A stretch of DNA of 64,000 bases, taken from assembly GCF_011386835.1 (NCBI RefSeq), contig NC_088800.1:11060572-11124571 (forward strand), given 5' to 3'. The notes under the pieces were generated by a model. The model searched no databases and was not told the origin of the DNA. It saw only the letters and a program-made list of their open reading frames with translations. The DNA is from Chrysemys picta bellii (taxonomy: Eukaryota; Chordata; Testudines; Emydidae). Of the stretch, positions 33,804-45,857 are shown piece after piece. How positions within the stretch are numbered: position 1 is the stretch's first letter; every line of letters starts with the position of its first letter. Made by a program: the position numbers and the translations under genes.

Positions 33804-35299
33804 TATGGACTACAGATAAATATGCAGCCATACTGCAAGCAGGCATTACTTTAATGGTAATAATGGCCCAGATTCTCTTCTGAGATCTGATCCCTTCTCA
33901 TCACTCAGTGACATTAAAGGGGCCACATTCTGCCAGCAAAGAATCCCCCTGGCATAGCGATACTCCCTGCTGGCACATCTGAGCCAGATCCAGCCCTGCA
34001 TTTCCACCTTATCCCCAACCCAGCACAGGGGTGTGGCAGAGAAAAGCTCCACCACACTAATTCTCCATTGAGGTAGGTGTCCGTCACCACCATCCCAGAG
34101 GTTAAGCTTAGAGGTACCAGAAATAACTCTAAGCATCATTTGGGCTGGGGCTTGGCTCAGAGAATCAGGGAACCAAACCCAGCTCCTTGACATCCCCATT
34201 CCTTTGCTGCTCTGAGAGGAGCTGGGGTATATGAGATAATCTGTCCTGATATTCTAGTATATTAAGTGCCAAAGTTCCAAATGGACAGGCCTCAATCTGG
34301 CCTCTAAAATGGCGAGGTTCATTCAGTAACTTCTTACTCACATGAGCCACCTCGCTGTCCACAATGAGGCTTCTTCTTGGAGAAAGGATTATTCACTTGA
34401 TCAAGGGTTGCAATATCTGGTCCTACACTTGTACTCACGAATCAGGGGGAAATTATCAGTACATTGTTGAGCTCAGGATAAGGGACAGGATATGGCTAAG
34501 TGCTGAGGCAGAGGCAGAGAAAACTTAAGGAGAGGCTGGAGTATCTTATCTGCTGCTTGTCTGAGGAATGGGAAAGTGTTGAAGGATGGGGGTAGAAGGT
34601 GGGACTGGATGCGTGGTAAAGTAAGGCAGCAGCATGCAGATGAACCTGGGAAGAGATTGAGAATGAGGCCTAATAACGGGAGCGAAGAGGGAGCTAGTAG
34701 ACAGCCTGACAGAAATTGGACTGGATGCTGGAGATGGTAGTGAAAAGTAAGAGAAAGGCACTAGATGGATAGCAGACCTGCCTCCTTCTCAGCAGATGCA
34801 ATAGAGGCTCATCTGACCTACACCCTCACACATGCACTGTCAAGGGCACTTGTGCCCCAGATTCCGATTATCCACTGCTCTGAAAGTTGTATGAGTTAAG
34901 TAACTGAGCAAGATGGCTGTTGCCTTCCACTGTTCTAGCCTGGATAGTGGGGCCCTTGTGGCTCAATAAGTGGAGGGAAGCCACATGTGGAGACCATGTT
35001 TGTAGTTCCACATTCTGAACACCTTCATCAGTGGTTCATAGGTTCCACTACTGGGGGACACAGAGCATTTGCTTGTGGATGGGATGCTGTGGGTAAAGAG
35101 CTTGGCCTACTTCGACCCATGTGAGTGTGTTTGCATGGCAGATGTGCTTGGAATAAAATTTGCTTATGAAAGTGGCTAGGACCAAAAAGTGAATTAAGTT
35201 AACTTTTTAGGGGTTTTAGGGAAATCTAGGGGGCAACACATTTCTACATTTAAATTCAAGGATCAAATATAAATCTAATCATATTCAAAATCCATCATA
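33804..35299. other. Gene-free stretch
   Basis: The 117-codon minus frame 33846-34199 has no domain and contains repeat-like sequence (aggggccacattctgccagc). Purine-rich sequence 34500-34760. No supported gene. Confidence 0.45.
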
Positions 35300-35415
35300 C
35301 TTACATATGTTATTCAGTATTGGTATTTATTAATTCTGTAGACACTTTCCAAACACATAAGAATACCCAGTCTCTGCCCTGAAGTGCTTACTCTCTGAAA
35401 GACAATGGGGAAAGG
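35300..35415 (-). repeat. MIR-related SINE fragment, minus strand
   Basis: 'ggtatttattaattctgtag', 'acactttccaaacacataag', 'cagtctctgccctgaagtgc', ttactctct: the extended-3' module also seen at 24496-24755 and 57590-57690. Confidence 0.6.
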
Positions 35416-37840
35416 GTATATATAGCATTCAAGAAGAAGGGTCAGGTTGATGCCTGGCACACGCACTGATAGTTCCATGGTTTTTGTTTATTTGGTTAGG
35501 GGTTCTTTTTTTATAATAAACTATTCCCAAATGCCCTCCTGCCTAATGAGTATTATCTGGTTAATTTCCCGTAGGCTTCAGTGCAGAAGCAGGTCAGTCG
35601 GTTTAATTATCAACTATGGAGACATGAAGGAACTTGAATCAAATGAAATATACAACAGGTTTTTTTTTCTTTTTTTTTGGAGCCCTTCACATTAACAAAA
35701 ATACCTCTTAAAAGAATAGATTATCTCTTCTGTGGCTTTAAAAAGAAACAATTCCTACCCAGCAAAATAATGATGACATTCTTGTCCAATGAACATAGTA
35801 CATTTACTCTGCATAATAACAGTCAGAAGAATCCAAAGGCAGAGGAAAAAGAGAGACAGACCTATAAGATTTGTGTACCAGCCCCCTAAGTCTATTTGTT
35901 TTTAGCATTTAAACTGACTCCCAATACTGTCAATTGATCATTGAACTGACCCCACATTATGCATTGTGAAGTTTCAAGTCTAAAAATCCATATGATACCA
36001 CTCAAGCCAGTGGCATCTGCATCCCTGCAACTGAAATGGCATGCAACACTTACTTCCATCGATTGGATCACTCAATGGGAGTTTTTTTGGCACGAGAGAA
36101 AAGTTTTCTTTTCAAATAGGCTTTTTCTGTGTCCTAGATAAAGTGTGATGGAGGCTAAATAAGCAAAAGTGGGTTGCCATGCCTCCCAAGTTCCCTGTTT
36201 TGTTTTGTTTTTCTGGGAGTTATTATTGGCAAGTCTTTATGCGGAGATAGGCATGTAGAAGCAGCATTCACAAGGAAGGAAATCCAATTAATTTTCTTAG
36301 AAATCCAATAGTCTCCAAAGTGAACATTCACTTCAACCACAAATCTGCAAGGTTATAGAGCTGTTAAGGTACTAGGAGCATCTACACAGCAGAAAGATTG
36401 AGCTTACGCTCAGTGCAGCCAGAGTGATATCTGTAATATCCCACAGAAATCCATTGAGAACACTTATGAAAGTGCAATATCCTTTAAACGTAACCTTGGT
36501 AATGAAAGGAAAGGGCTCCCATTCCTAAATAAAAACAACAAGCCCCGACAGGTTGGAACTGATACCAGCATTTGCTGCTGCCTGAAACACCCGCTGCGCT
36601 TCGAGTCAGGCAGGAGGTTCTATTATTTTTAACTGTTGGGTTATTGTCCAGCTTTAAGGATGGGAGATTTTTTTAGGAGAGTCAATTAATACATAATAAA
36701 AAAAACCTTACTGTCATTTCAGACGTCTGGATAAAATATCTGAAGGGTTGGGGGGTGAATGAACAAAGGAAGCTGAAAGAAGAAAGCAGAGATCAGAGGC
36801 TCATTTCAGAGAGCACAGCTCAGAAAGCCCTGAACTGAGGGTTCTTTATATATAGCACCACACTGAGTGACAAAATGGTAGCTGTCATAATGTGCCAGTT
36901 AACATGTCCAATATGAGCCGATCGTTTAGTGTCCCCTGGGATTAGAAGACAGAAACATGACAAAGAACAAAGAACTTGGATCAATAATGCTTGGGGAAAT
37001 AAGACAGAGAAGGTTATTTACTCTGCATTGATCCGTTGCTGCAGTCGCGTAAACTTGGCCTGTTTTTCTTTTGTTAACCTTTAAGCTTGAGTATACTCAC
37101 AAGCAACTAGGGAGCCAACTAACAGGTGTAGATTAAGGATCGAAGGAGGTCACCGTACCTCTGTCACCACTAGGCACCCATGTAACAACATCCCTGAAGA
37201 AATTTAAACATCAATAGCTATAATAAGGGCAAATTTATCAAGCTTGGCCTACTTTTGCTGGGAGCCTGGTTGTGTCCAGTCAGTTTGCCCTTGCTAAAGC
37301 TCAATTGATTTGGACATTCTTTTACTAGAGTTGATTATCAGTTGTGACACAGCAAATTTGTTAGCTTCCAAGCGCTGAACCTGCTATTGCCATTGGCGCC
37401 TCTGAAGTGAAAACACCTGGACTTGCTTAATTTTTAGCCTCGCTGGAGGGAGTGGGGGGGCGAAAAAAAGAAGAGTGCTTTGATGATCTTTTCCTAGGTA
37501 GCTGCTTCACTGGAGATATCTGCACTTTGCAGCAGGAACATCTGGATTGCCATGTTTGGGGGAAAAAAGAATTAGGAACATGAAGGAAATATGAACACAA
37601 AGAAGAGCATTTTGAGGAAGGGAAACGGGCACCGAGTTCTGTGCTCAAAATTTGCCCCAGCTCTAACATGTGACAAAATGGGAACTATGGGGAAAAGATA
37701 GCTCAGTAGCTTGCTAATAGAACATGGAAACTTCTCCTTTATATAATCTCCCCAGAATGATTTCGACCAGCTCCATAATAGATGTGTTTCAGTTATTCAT
37801 TGTGAATAAGAATATTTATTGCAAATGTATCCCTTTCTTC
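35416..37840. other. Gene-free stretch, largely repeat-free
   Basis: No transposon signature from about 35950 to 37830. No open frame above 92 codons looks real. 36880-37380 mixes AT-rich and moderately GC sequence with several aacaaag and ttgat words, and is the best repeat-poor block of the window, so it is a candidate for conserved noncoding sequence. Confidence 0.45.
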
Positions 37841-38059
37841 TGTTTGCCAGCTGTTTCTGAACAGATCCCGATTTCAGAAAATTTGATTTGTTACTAATAG
37901 ATAGAACTGTTCGGAAATTGTTTTCCTGTCCCAGGAAAGTATTTGAGATTTCAAAAAAATAAAATAAAAATTCCCATCCCAAATGGCGCCGAAATGTGGA
38001 AATCTGAAATATTTTTGCTAACCCACAAACTGGAAAAAAAAATTGATTTGGGTCAGTCA

Positions 38060-38345
38060 AAACATGTTGCTTCAATAATTTAAAAATGTTTAATTTAAAT
38101 TAGACCATTTTAAATTTAAAAAGAAAACTATTGGCTCAAATTTCAAAACAAAATTTAAAAATGAAAGGGGAAACTGGATTTTTTCATTTTGAAAAATTTC
38201 CATAATTTGACCCTTTTTTTCCAACTTTTTTTCTTGTTGAGAAATTTGTTGAGACTGATCCTTTCCTGTGAATGGTTTCCATTTTGACAAATCATTTTTC
38301 AACAGGAAAACAGTCGGCCAAAAACTTCCCGACTAGCTCTATTTA
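38060..38345 (-). repeat. AT-rich interspersed repeat ending ...gactagctct
   Basis: On the minus strand it starts agagctagtcgggaagtttt and continues as A/T-rich 'gaaaaattt', 'aaaatgaaaaa' and 'caaatt' words. Sister copies probably lie at 6341-6600, 21070-21230 and 52408-52552. Likely a non-autonomous DNA transposon; the far end is unresolved and may reach 37840. Confidence 0.55.
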
Positions 38346-38845
38346 TACTATATTTCCTGATGCATCATTTTCACTGCATGTGGTTGTTCCCAAACTGATC
38401 ATTTTGACTCCTAATAATTATTAGCTATTCATTGTCTTGTACTGTGTGGTTCATCACCTAAATCATATGGATTTGTTCCTGTTCCCTGGTTGGACAACAG
38501 CCTTTTAAAATGGGAAAATGAATGATGGGTAATAGTGAATGATACATTTTACAGTATGACTATTCAGATTAATAATCATTCATGCTCAAGTTCATGGAAC
38601 TTTCTTGAATTTCTTCAATACCCAGTGGATGTGGTGATTAAAGTACTCATGCATGGTGGTGAATTAAAAGACCTCACAAACTGCAGTGGAACAAAGCCAG
38701 CGAATCATTAATGAATATACTTGTTCACCAGGTTTGGGGTTTTTTTTTTTTGTTTAATCAGCTCTAGGCAATAGTACCCAAAAGTCATTACTATCAGATG
38801 GCTGTTTGGTATTGTATGTGATAAGAATTCATGTACTTAGCCTAC
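38346..38845. other. Gene-free stretch
   Basis: AT-rich with a T-run near 38741-38752; nothing recognised. Confidence 0.4.
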
Positions 38846-38853
38846 TCCTAGTG

Positions 38854-39166
38854 CAGTGGTTCTCAAACTGGGGCCGCCGCTTGTGTAGGGAAAACCCCTG
38901 GAGGGCCGGCCCGGTTTGTTTACCTGCCCCGTCCGCAGGTCCGGCCGATCGCGGCTCCCACTGGCCACGGTTCACCGCTGCAGGCCAATGGGAGCTGCTG
39001 GAAGCGGCGTGAGCCAAGGGACGTACTGACCGCCGCTTCCAGCGGCGAACCGTGGCCAGTGGGAGCCGCGATCGGCCGGACCTGCGGACGGGGCAGGTAA
39101 ACAAACCGGCCCGGCCCGCCAGGGGCCTTCCCTACATAAGTGGCGGCCCCAGTTTGAGAACCACTG
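38854..39166. mobile_element. Palindromic hAT MITE, copy D
   Basis: A 313-bp element with TIR CAGTGGTTCTCAAACTGGGG and right end ...ccccagtttgagaaccactg, flanked by an exact 8-bp duplication tcctagtg (38846-38853 and 39167-39174). The sub-terminal 'ccgccgcttgtgtaggg', 'cggtttgtttacctgcc' and core blocks match copies A-C. One CCAAT (38985-38989) remains because the second core copy is shortened. Strong CpG density and an exact duplication suggest a relatively young insertion. Confidence 0.93.
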
Positions 39167-39174
39167 TCCTAGTG

Positions 39175-40041
39175 GGCATTTTATGGGATACTCACTGTCA
39201 CAACTAGCACTCCTTGGTCCCTTGATTGGCAAACCCAGAATTTGGAATGGGAACGGAGATGGGGTTCTAGAAGGAATCCCTCCTCATCACACTTAAAATC
39301 TATTGCTATGTGGCATAGTTGGGAGCAAAGCTTGCATTTACATTGTGTAGGTTGGCTTATAGATAAGGGGATTTGGTTCCAGGGTTATCAATATGGCAAT
39401 TAGGAAACCCTAAATTGAGTTAAAATATGCCTCATGTTTCTTTCTTTATATATATAATTCTGAGAGAAAACGAGAAGCAGAGAGTGAAAATCAGATTTTT
39501 CTTCCCTTGCAGAGATGGAAATAGGCTGTTTGCAACTCTTGGCACGGAAAGATTCAGCGTGTGCCCCTTGCCCCGTCACCCGTAAATGTGTGGTGGTACT
39601 TAAGAGCACAGGAGGGGGAAGGTAGCAGCTTTTAGGGCATCAGAAATGACAGTAATGTGCATCGGACCAGGCGCGTAAGCAGAGTGCGTTGAGGCAGTTC
39701 TCCTATGAAATCAATCTAGGGCAGAAAAGAAGCCACTGACAGTCTGCTTCTCTACTTGGATAAGCACAGCTCAGCACAGTTTGGTATTAACCAAAACCGT
39801 TCACCAACTAATGGCCATTCGGTCCCCTCTGTGAAATGGCTTAGTGCTCTCTCAGCTCTGCTGGAATTCTAATAAACACCATCCCAGTTAGCAATGATTA
39901 GCATGCTCTGCCCAGAGCCATGAGTGAGCATGAATGACCCTCTTGCCCCTAGAGTGGCCCTGCTAGGTCAGGACTCAGGTACAGTGAGGGGCCAGTGTGA
40001 GAGAAAATGTAAGGGCTTCAGTCTCCTGGGCTGTTAGTCAT
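39175..40041. other. Gene-free stretch
   Basis: No recognised exon or repeat. Confidence 0.4.
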
Positions 40042-40098
40042 GCACTTTAATGATTTCTGTGGAGCTATGCTGATTTACAGCTGAGGATCTGGTCCTAA
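40042..40098. repeat. Fragment of the palindromic 'gatttacagctgaggatctg' repeat
   Basis: 'gatttctgtggagctatgct', gatttacagctgaggatctg, gtcc: one half of the 32380-32470 repeat. Confidence 0.55.
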
Positions 40099-41224
40099 TG
40101 GCCAAATGGTATCTTTAAGGCATCTGTCTGTATAGGAAGCTTGGGTAGGAAATGTGCCTTATGTAGCACCAATCCTCCCTGAGCAACCTAAGCCTGAACC
40201 CTCAGCTGCTCCAAGTTCATTCACAGCACGTCCTGGGGTGAAGGAGATGTGATGGCAGCTCTGAGGCTAGCCTGGTGCTGGGCAAGCCCCCAGAACAAAT
40301 TAGAGCAGCCTCAGGGCTGTTCTAACCATTCCATTCTTCTGGTCCAGGTTCACTGCATTTTACTCTGCTCCCACACCAACATGGCTCCTTCTGCTCCAAA
40401 CCCCCTGCGCTGGGTCTAGGAGCTGGGTCTGGATATGCTGATTTTACACCAGCTGGGTTTTTTTCCGAAGATGGCCTGGGTTAGCTCAGGCCAAGCATCT
40501 GGCCTCCAATGCAAGGGAAGTGAGTGCTGCCTTCACTATCATTTAGGATGCTGAAGCCTGCTCCCTCCAATGTGCCCATCCCACTCTGTGCTGCATGGCC
40601 CTAGCCTTCTCTTTTCATTTCAGATGATGCACCTGGAGGGAGCAGTCCCGGTGCACCTCCTCTGAGCAATTGTGCCTGGCCCTAAACTCACTTCAAATTG
40701 ATAAAAGAAACCAAAAACATGCGTGGTTCTTAACTCAGCCAGACAAAGGGGATGTTTCCACTGAGATTTACAATCTGCATTCATGTTCATGGTTGCCCAG
40801 TGGCAGGTGTGTTGCCATGTCATTTTGAATGTCCTACAGGAAATTTGAGCTGTCCAATTGAGCCCAGCACATCCATCTGGCCAGGTCAACAAACTGCAAA
40901 ACATCCGAGGATGCATATTCCTAAGTGAAATGTTGACCAACACAGGGTGCAAGGAAGGGTCACATTTATAAGGCGTGTCATTACAACTGGATCCCGGGCA
41001 CAACTGGATCTATTTTCCACTGGCACAGGGCAAACGATGACAAATGTCATTCAGAACAGAGTAAGAAACTGATGCTGTTAATATAAACAAGCAAATCCCC
41101 CTTGGTGGATTGACGGGAGGAGAAATCCAAGCAGAGATCCTGTCCTGGAATGACAGAAGATGTTACAGCAAGTTGGGACAGAGGTGCATGGACAGGATTG
41201 TATCAAGGGCAACTTCCATGGTGC
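40099..41224. other. Gene-free stretch with one long minus-strand frame
   Basis: The minus frame 40620-41003 (127 codons) is cysteine- and tryptophan-rich, but shows no signal peptide, domain or repeat I can identify. Length alone is not significant here. If anything is coded, a multi-exon context would be needed. Confidence 0.35.
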
Positions 41225-41305
41225 TTTGTCACACACGAGCCTGATCCAAAGTCCAGTGAAGTCAGTGGAAAAGCTCCCAGTGATTCCGATGAGACTCGGA
41301 TCAGG
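41225..41305. repeat. Palindromic 'gatccaaag...gatcagg' repeat
   Basis: 'gagcctgatccaaagtccag', tgaagtcagtggaaaagctc, 'ccagtgattccgatgagact', cggatcagg. Its halves are roughly inverted around 'gaaaagctccc'. A sister lies at 58767-58850. Confidence 0.6.
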
Positions 41306-42671
41306 TTTTCTATTAGGCAATAGCCAGGGCTATTACCATGAAAAATAACATCCAGGTATCCTCTCAAAAAGAGAAAGGAAGGGATAGAAAAACAAAAGAA
41401 TCTCCCTCCCACCCCCCGGCGCGCTGAAATCCATATGCTAAAAAATCTCCATTTTACCTTTTAAAAGGACTCAAAATAAACCTCTCACATGTCATTATGC
41501 AGCCAAAAGTAAAACTCCCTTGATCGTGCATTAAGACACCACGTTTCCTGGTTCCTGGTGCTAGCAAGTCTGCCTCACCCAGAGGCCTTGTCCATTCTGA
41601 CCCCTTCACGTGTATTGGCCAGTTGGCTGCTTGGCTCCTTTCCCAGCAGTCAGTGCTCTCCAAGCATGACATCGATCATTGCTGTAGTCAGGAAGATGGC
41701 ACTTACCTGATGGGGTAGGCGGAAGCTCCCTCTCTTACCATATGCTGGGAATTGTCAGTGGACACTTGAAGCCAAGACTGGCGATTTCTCATGCCAGGAA
41801 ACAGGCCTTTTCCATAGCTTGCAACAAAACAAAAAGCCGCCTTTTTGCAAATTAAGTTTCCCACTGAGCAGTTTTATAGCAGGCTGGGTGGCACCAGAAA
41901 CTATAGGTCACTGTTTCCTTTGGCTCCTGCGGACTCAGAGAGCAGACAGTGAAATAAGAGACACTATGATGGGTAAAAATGTGAAAGGAAAAAGAAAAGG
42001 GCATGCACTGTTTCCCTACAGAAACCTAGGATTTATCATCCCCAATCAGACCACTGAGCCATTAAGTCTTGTATCTTGTCTCCAACTGTGGACAACCCCT
42101 ATCCTTCCGAGGAAGAGGAAAGTATAATGATCCAGGCCAATTGTGGGAACCACCTTCCTGACCCCTACAGTGATCAGTTTAGTTGCTGAAGCATGACATT
42201 TGATTATTTCTATCGTAGACCCAGGTTTCAAATGGAGCCCTCCCTCTTTTCTCCTGCCCCCGCCCATTTCACCCAATAATGGGGCAGCAATAAACACAGT
42301 GCTTGTGCTACCTGAATGCCCAACTCAGGGAAGTGTTAGCCTCATCAGCAGTGCCGGGCAGGGCTGGGAGTGGTGTCATGGCCCTGCCCCACTTCTGCAC
42401 CAGCTGGTGGAGTGAAGCAGACATGGAGGAAACACATGGGTTACCTACACAAAGGAGACATGAGCGTCGGATTTGCTGTATGGGTAGAATGATTCTGGAA
42501 TTGGTGCTGGTCGGATGACTTTGCCACCCGCCCCAGCTGGGCTGTGACTTCTAATGCCACAATGGAGCTTGTAGCTTTCATGACTACAGATGTTATTACT
42601 GGTTATAAGATAATCCTTAAAATGCTGCTATTATCCTCCAGGTTTGAGGTCATTCCTGATAATCCCCAGCA
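41306..42671. other. Gene-free stretch
   Basis: No supported exon; the C/G run at 41410-41419 is simple. Open frames around 41819-42518 have no recognisable product. Confidence 0.4.
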
Positions 42672-42790
42672 TCGCAAGAGCATATGATTTACCCTATCGG
42701 ATCAGACCACGGGTCCAGCAGGTTCAATATTCTGCCTGTGGCAGTGGCCAGTCGCAGATACTACAAAGGAAGACAGACATCCTTAGAATG
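42672..42790 (-). mobile_element. CR1 LINE 3' end fragment, minus strand
   Basis: 'catatgatttaccctatcgg', atcagaccacgggtccagca, 'ctgtggcagtggccagtcgc', agatactacaaaggaaga correspond in order to the reverse CR1 3' UTR. Old and diverged; it may extend to about 42910. Confidence 0.7.
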
Positions 42791-42910
42791 CATCTAAGCA
42801 TTGTACAGGGATGGGGTGGGAGGCTTGGGGATGGGGTGGCTTCTGCAGTGCTGAGCAGATCCTGTAATCTGACTCTGTGGAAAAGTCCTTCCTCAAAGGA
42901 TCCCCCTCCC

Positions 42911-43861
42911 TTTTCAGAAATGTCTCTTTTTTTCTTTCTTCTCCTGTTTGGCTGCGGAAGGGGGAAAAAAGGAAGGAGAAAACATTTCCAAACATAGAGT
43001 GGAGAAACCTCCTTTGAATCACAAATTGCATGGAAAGACCTTTTTCTTCCAGTGAGGGAGTGAGTTGAAGCATTGAAAATCCAGGCCAAAGGATTACTTC
43101 ACATTTCTTCCAAGGCATGAAACCTTTAAAAAGAAAAAGGTCTATTTTGCATTATTCAGCCATTCTTTTTCCCCTTCTTCTTCTTCTTCTACGAGAAGTT
43201 CTTATTCTTTTTTTCCCCCTCCTAAAGTGTTTATTACTCACCGTCTTACACACACTCCCACATACACCAACTACAGAGCTCTTTTCGGAAAGAAAATCAG
43301 GCCAGCTCTTCAAATATTCAGAAAGGATCTTTTGCTAAAATAATCTCAAGGTCAGTTTTGGGGGTCTTTAGGTTTCTATATTCAGTCCAACCACGTTTCA
43401 TGTCTCTGCTTTGCTTGCTTAACTTACTAGAAACTTGGGCACAATTCTGCTTGTGTTGGCAGTTTTAAGGTGTGGATTCATGCAGGCTATTTACAAGATG
43501 CCAAGGGATGTCAAATCCTGAACATGTGTTTTTGTCCTACAGTCATTCTCTGACAGCAGAAATAGTCTGCAGCTTATCAGATCCATTTGCTGATATTTAA
43601 CATCTTTTTTTTTCTGACAAAGGTTTGGGGTGAGATGAATTTTAATGTTTCTTCTTGCTGAAGCTGACAAAAAAAAAGCTTTTATACATTTGGCTCTAAC
43701 TTAGACAGAAACTGGAGTTTTACATTTAAATGCAAAGAAGGCCAATTCCATTTTATTACAAAACTCCCACCTGCTCCTCCCCACCCCAAAGATGCTGTTC
43801 TGTTTGTTTTGTAACACTCTCAGTATTCTCTGATCACTGAATTGAATTAAGATGCACAATC
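42911..43861. other. Gene-free stretch
   Basis: A CTT/TTC tract at 43174-43193 and a T-run near 43604-43613. Overlapping open frames of 111-121 codons (minus, 42724-43118) cross the CR1 tail and purine-rich sequence and are not supported. Confidence 0.4.
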
Positions 43862-43950
43862 ACTTAGGCACAGAGCCTCAAAGGTATTAAAGTGACTTCC
43901 TCTCATAGGAGGCAGGCACCTAAATACCTTTGAGGATTTGGGGCCTGGGG
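43862..43950. repeat. Palindromic 'aaggtattt / aaatacctt' repeat
   Basis: cctcaaaggtatt (43876-43888) pairs with aatacctttgagg (43923-43935), with 'ggcaggcacct' in the spacer. Related words at 62225-62310 and 17360-17415. Looks like a small foldback MITE family. Confidence 0.65.
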
Positions 43951-45206
43951 ACAGACATCGTAGATTTATGATCTTTTGGGGCAGAGAATGTGTTTATACA
44001 ATTCAATCAATTCTACCATAAATATAAATTAAAAGTCAGATTGTGACTTTTCATAGATAAAAGTGCCAGAATTGGGATCACGTTATTTTGCAGAAGTTTC
44101 ACATCTGAAAAATCACACCAAAAGTGTGTTAATTTGCATTGTTTAAAGGATTCAGTCATCTGGGGAGGGAGCAGAAACAATGTCATCTCGTGACCAATCA
44201 CCCAATATTAGCAAATAGCGAATAGTCAAATTGAGCAGCTTGATAAGAACCTACAGGCTCACAGATATGAGGTAAGATTTTTAAGGTAATATGGTGCTGC
44301 ATAATTATATAAATGGAGAGATGGATGGTTGGATATCTACCCGGTGAACATTTGTGTATAATGAATACCTTTGCATGAGTAGTTTTTCAAAACATTTGCT
44401 AACCAAAACATTGGCATTTTTTGTGAATACTAGTCACAGCCAATACTTTGACCATGTTTAATATGCAGGGCACCATTAGAAGGTACAATGCTATATACCT
44501 TATTATAACAATAGATTTGTCATCTCTGTTCTCTTCAGGCATCATTCTATTTTGAGCTATTTTTCTCCACTAACCAACAACATCAATTTCTGTATGTTTC
44601 AGCACGTCCTGTACTGTGAGGTCCTGCCTAGAGGTGTTATACAGCAGAAATGAGTAAACAGACCCTGTGGCTAGTTTTGCCTCAGACTCAGCAGTCAGGG
44701 GTGAACCCAGAAATTTGACATATAGTCGAACCATCTCCAAACTGCTTCAGTTTTGCAAAATTAGGATCATGAAAATTCTTGGTGTGTGGATTACCCTGAT
44801 TACCCCTGAAGAACAAGCTTTCTTGTGAGGTTTCCAGTTATTCTTGCTGCTGGTCAGATCAGAAATACTGTAAGTGATTTTAGCTCTGGATCCAGTCTTT
44901 GGCAGGCAGAGCATAGGCAGAGGAAAATGAAAAATAAATACTTTTTAATAAGTGCCATCTACATTTTTTGAATGTCCAAAAAAATTCTTTATGGCTTTTT
45001 AGCAAACTTTTGAGACGGTTCTAATTATAGCAGAACTAGTTCTAAGACTGTGGCTTGGCATTGATCCTTCAGCTGACTTGAACTCCTACAACCTGGACCC
45101 ATAAGCTAAACAGGTCAAAGCAGATGGGGCCCTGAAACCAAGATGGCGCAGAGATCTCCACTTGTTTGCTGTTTCATCCTCTGATGCTAATCCATGCCAG
45201 ACATCA
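43951..45206. other. Gene-free stretch
   Basis: AT-rich, nothing recognised. Confidence 0.4.
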
Positions 45207-45214
45207 TCCTAGTC

Positions 45215-45849
45215 CAGGGGTGGGCAACCTATGGCACGCAGGCCAAAGGCGGTACACGAGCTGATTTTCAGTGGCACTCACACTGCCCGGGTCCTGGCCA
45301 CCGGTCCGGGGGGCTCTGCATTTTAATTTAATTTTAAATGAAGCTTCTTAAACATTTTAAAAACCTTATTTACTTTACATATAACAATAGTTTAGTTATA
45401 TATTATAGACCAGGGGTCGGCAACGTTCGGCACGCGGCTCGCCAGGGTAAGCACCCTGGCGGGCCGGGCCAGTTTTATTTACCTGCTGACGCGGCAGGTT
45501 CGGCCGATCGTGGCCGTCCCAGGCCAATGGGGGCGGCGAGAAGCCGCGGCCAGCACATCGCTCGCCCACGCCGCTTCTCACTGCCCCCATTGGCCCGGGA
45601 CGGCGAACTGCAGCCAGTGGGGGCCGCGATCGGCCGAACCTGCCACGTCAGCAGGTAAATAAAACTGGCCCGGCCCGCCAGGGTGCTTACCCTGGCGAGC
45701 CGTGTGCCGAACGTTGCCGACCCCTGGTATAGACCTATAGAAAGAGACCTTCTAAAAATGTTAAAATATATTACTGGCACGTGAAACCTGAAATTAGAGT
45801 GAATAAATGAAGACTGGGCACACCACTTCTGACAGGTTGCTGACTCCTG
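45215..45849. mobile_element. hAT-type element (outer) interrupted by a younger MITE
   Basis: The left end CAGGGGTGGGCAACCTATGG matches the reverse complement of the right end (...aggttgctgactcctg) at its tip. Flanks tcctagtc (45207-45214) and ccctagcc (45850-45857) agree at 6 of 8. Without the insertion the outer element is about 320 bp, with an AT-rich middle (ttttaatttaattttaaatg). No transposase sequence is visible. It carries MITE copy E in its interior. Confidence 0.8.
45411..45726. mobile_element. Palindromic hAT MITE, copy E, nested
   Basis: A 316-bp element with TIR CAGGGGTCGGCAACGTTCGG and right end ...ccgaacgttgccgacccctg, flanked by ttatagac (45403-45410) and gtatagac (45727-45734), 7 of 8. 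The sub-terminal 'cgccagggtaagcaccctgg' block is unique to this copy, but the inner 'cgggccgggcc', 'ttttatttacctgc' and CCAAT (ggccaatggggg) / ATTGG (cccccattggcc) core is the shared one. Almost the whole element is a palindrome. Confidence 0.94.
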
Positions 45850-45857
45850 CCCTAGCC

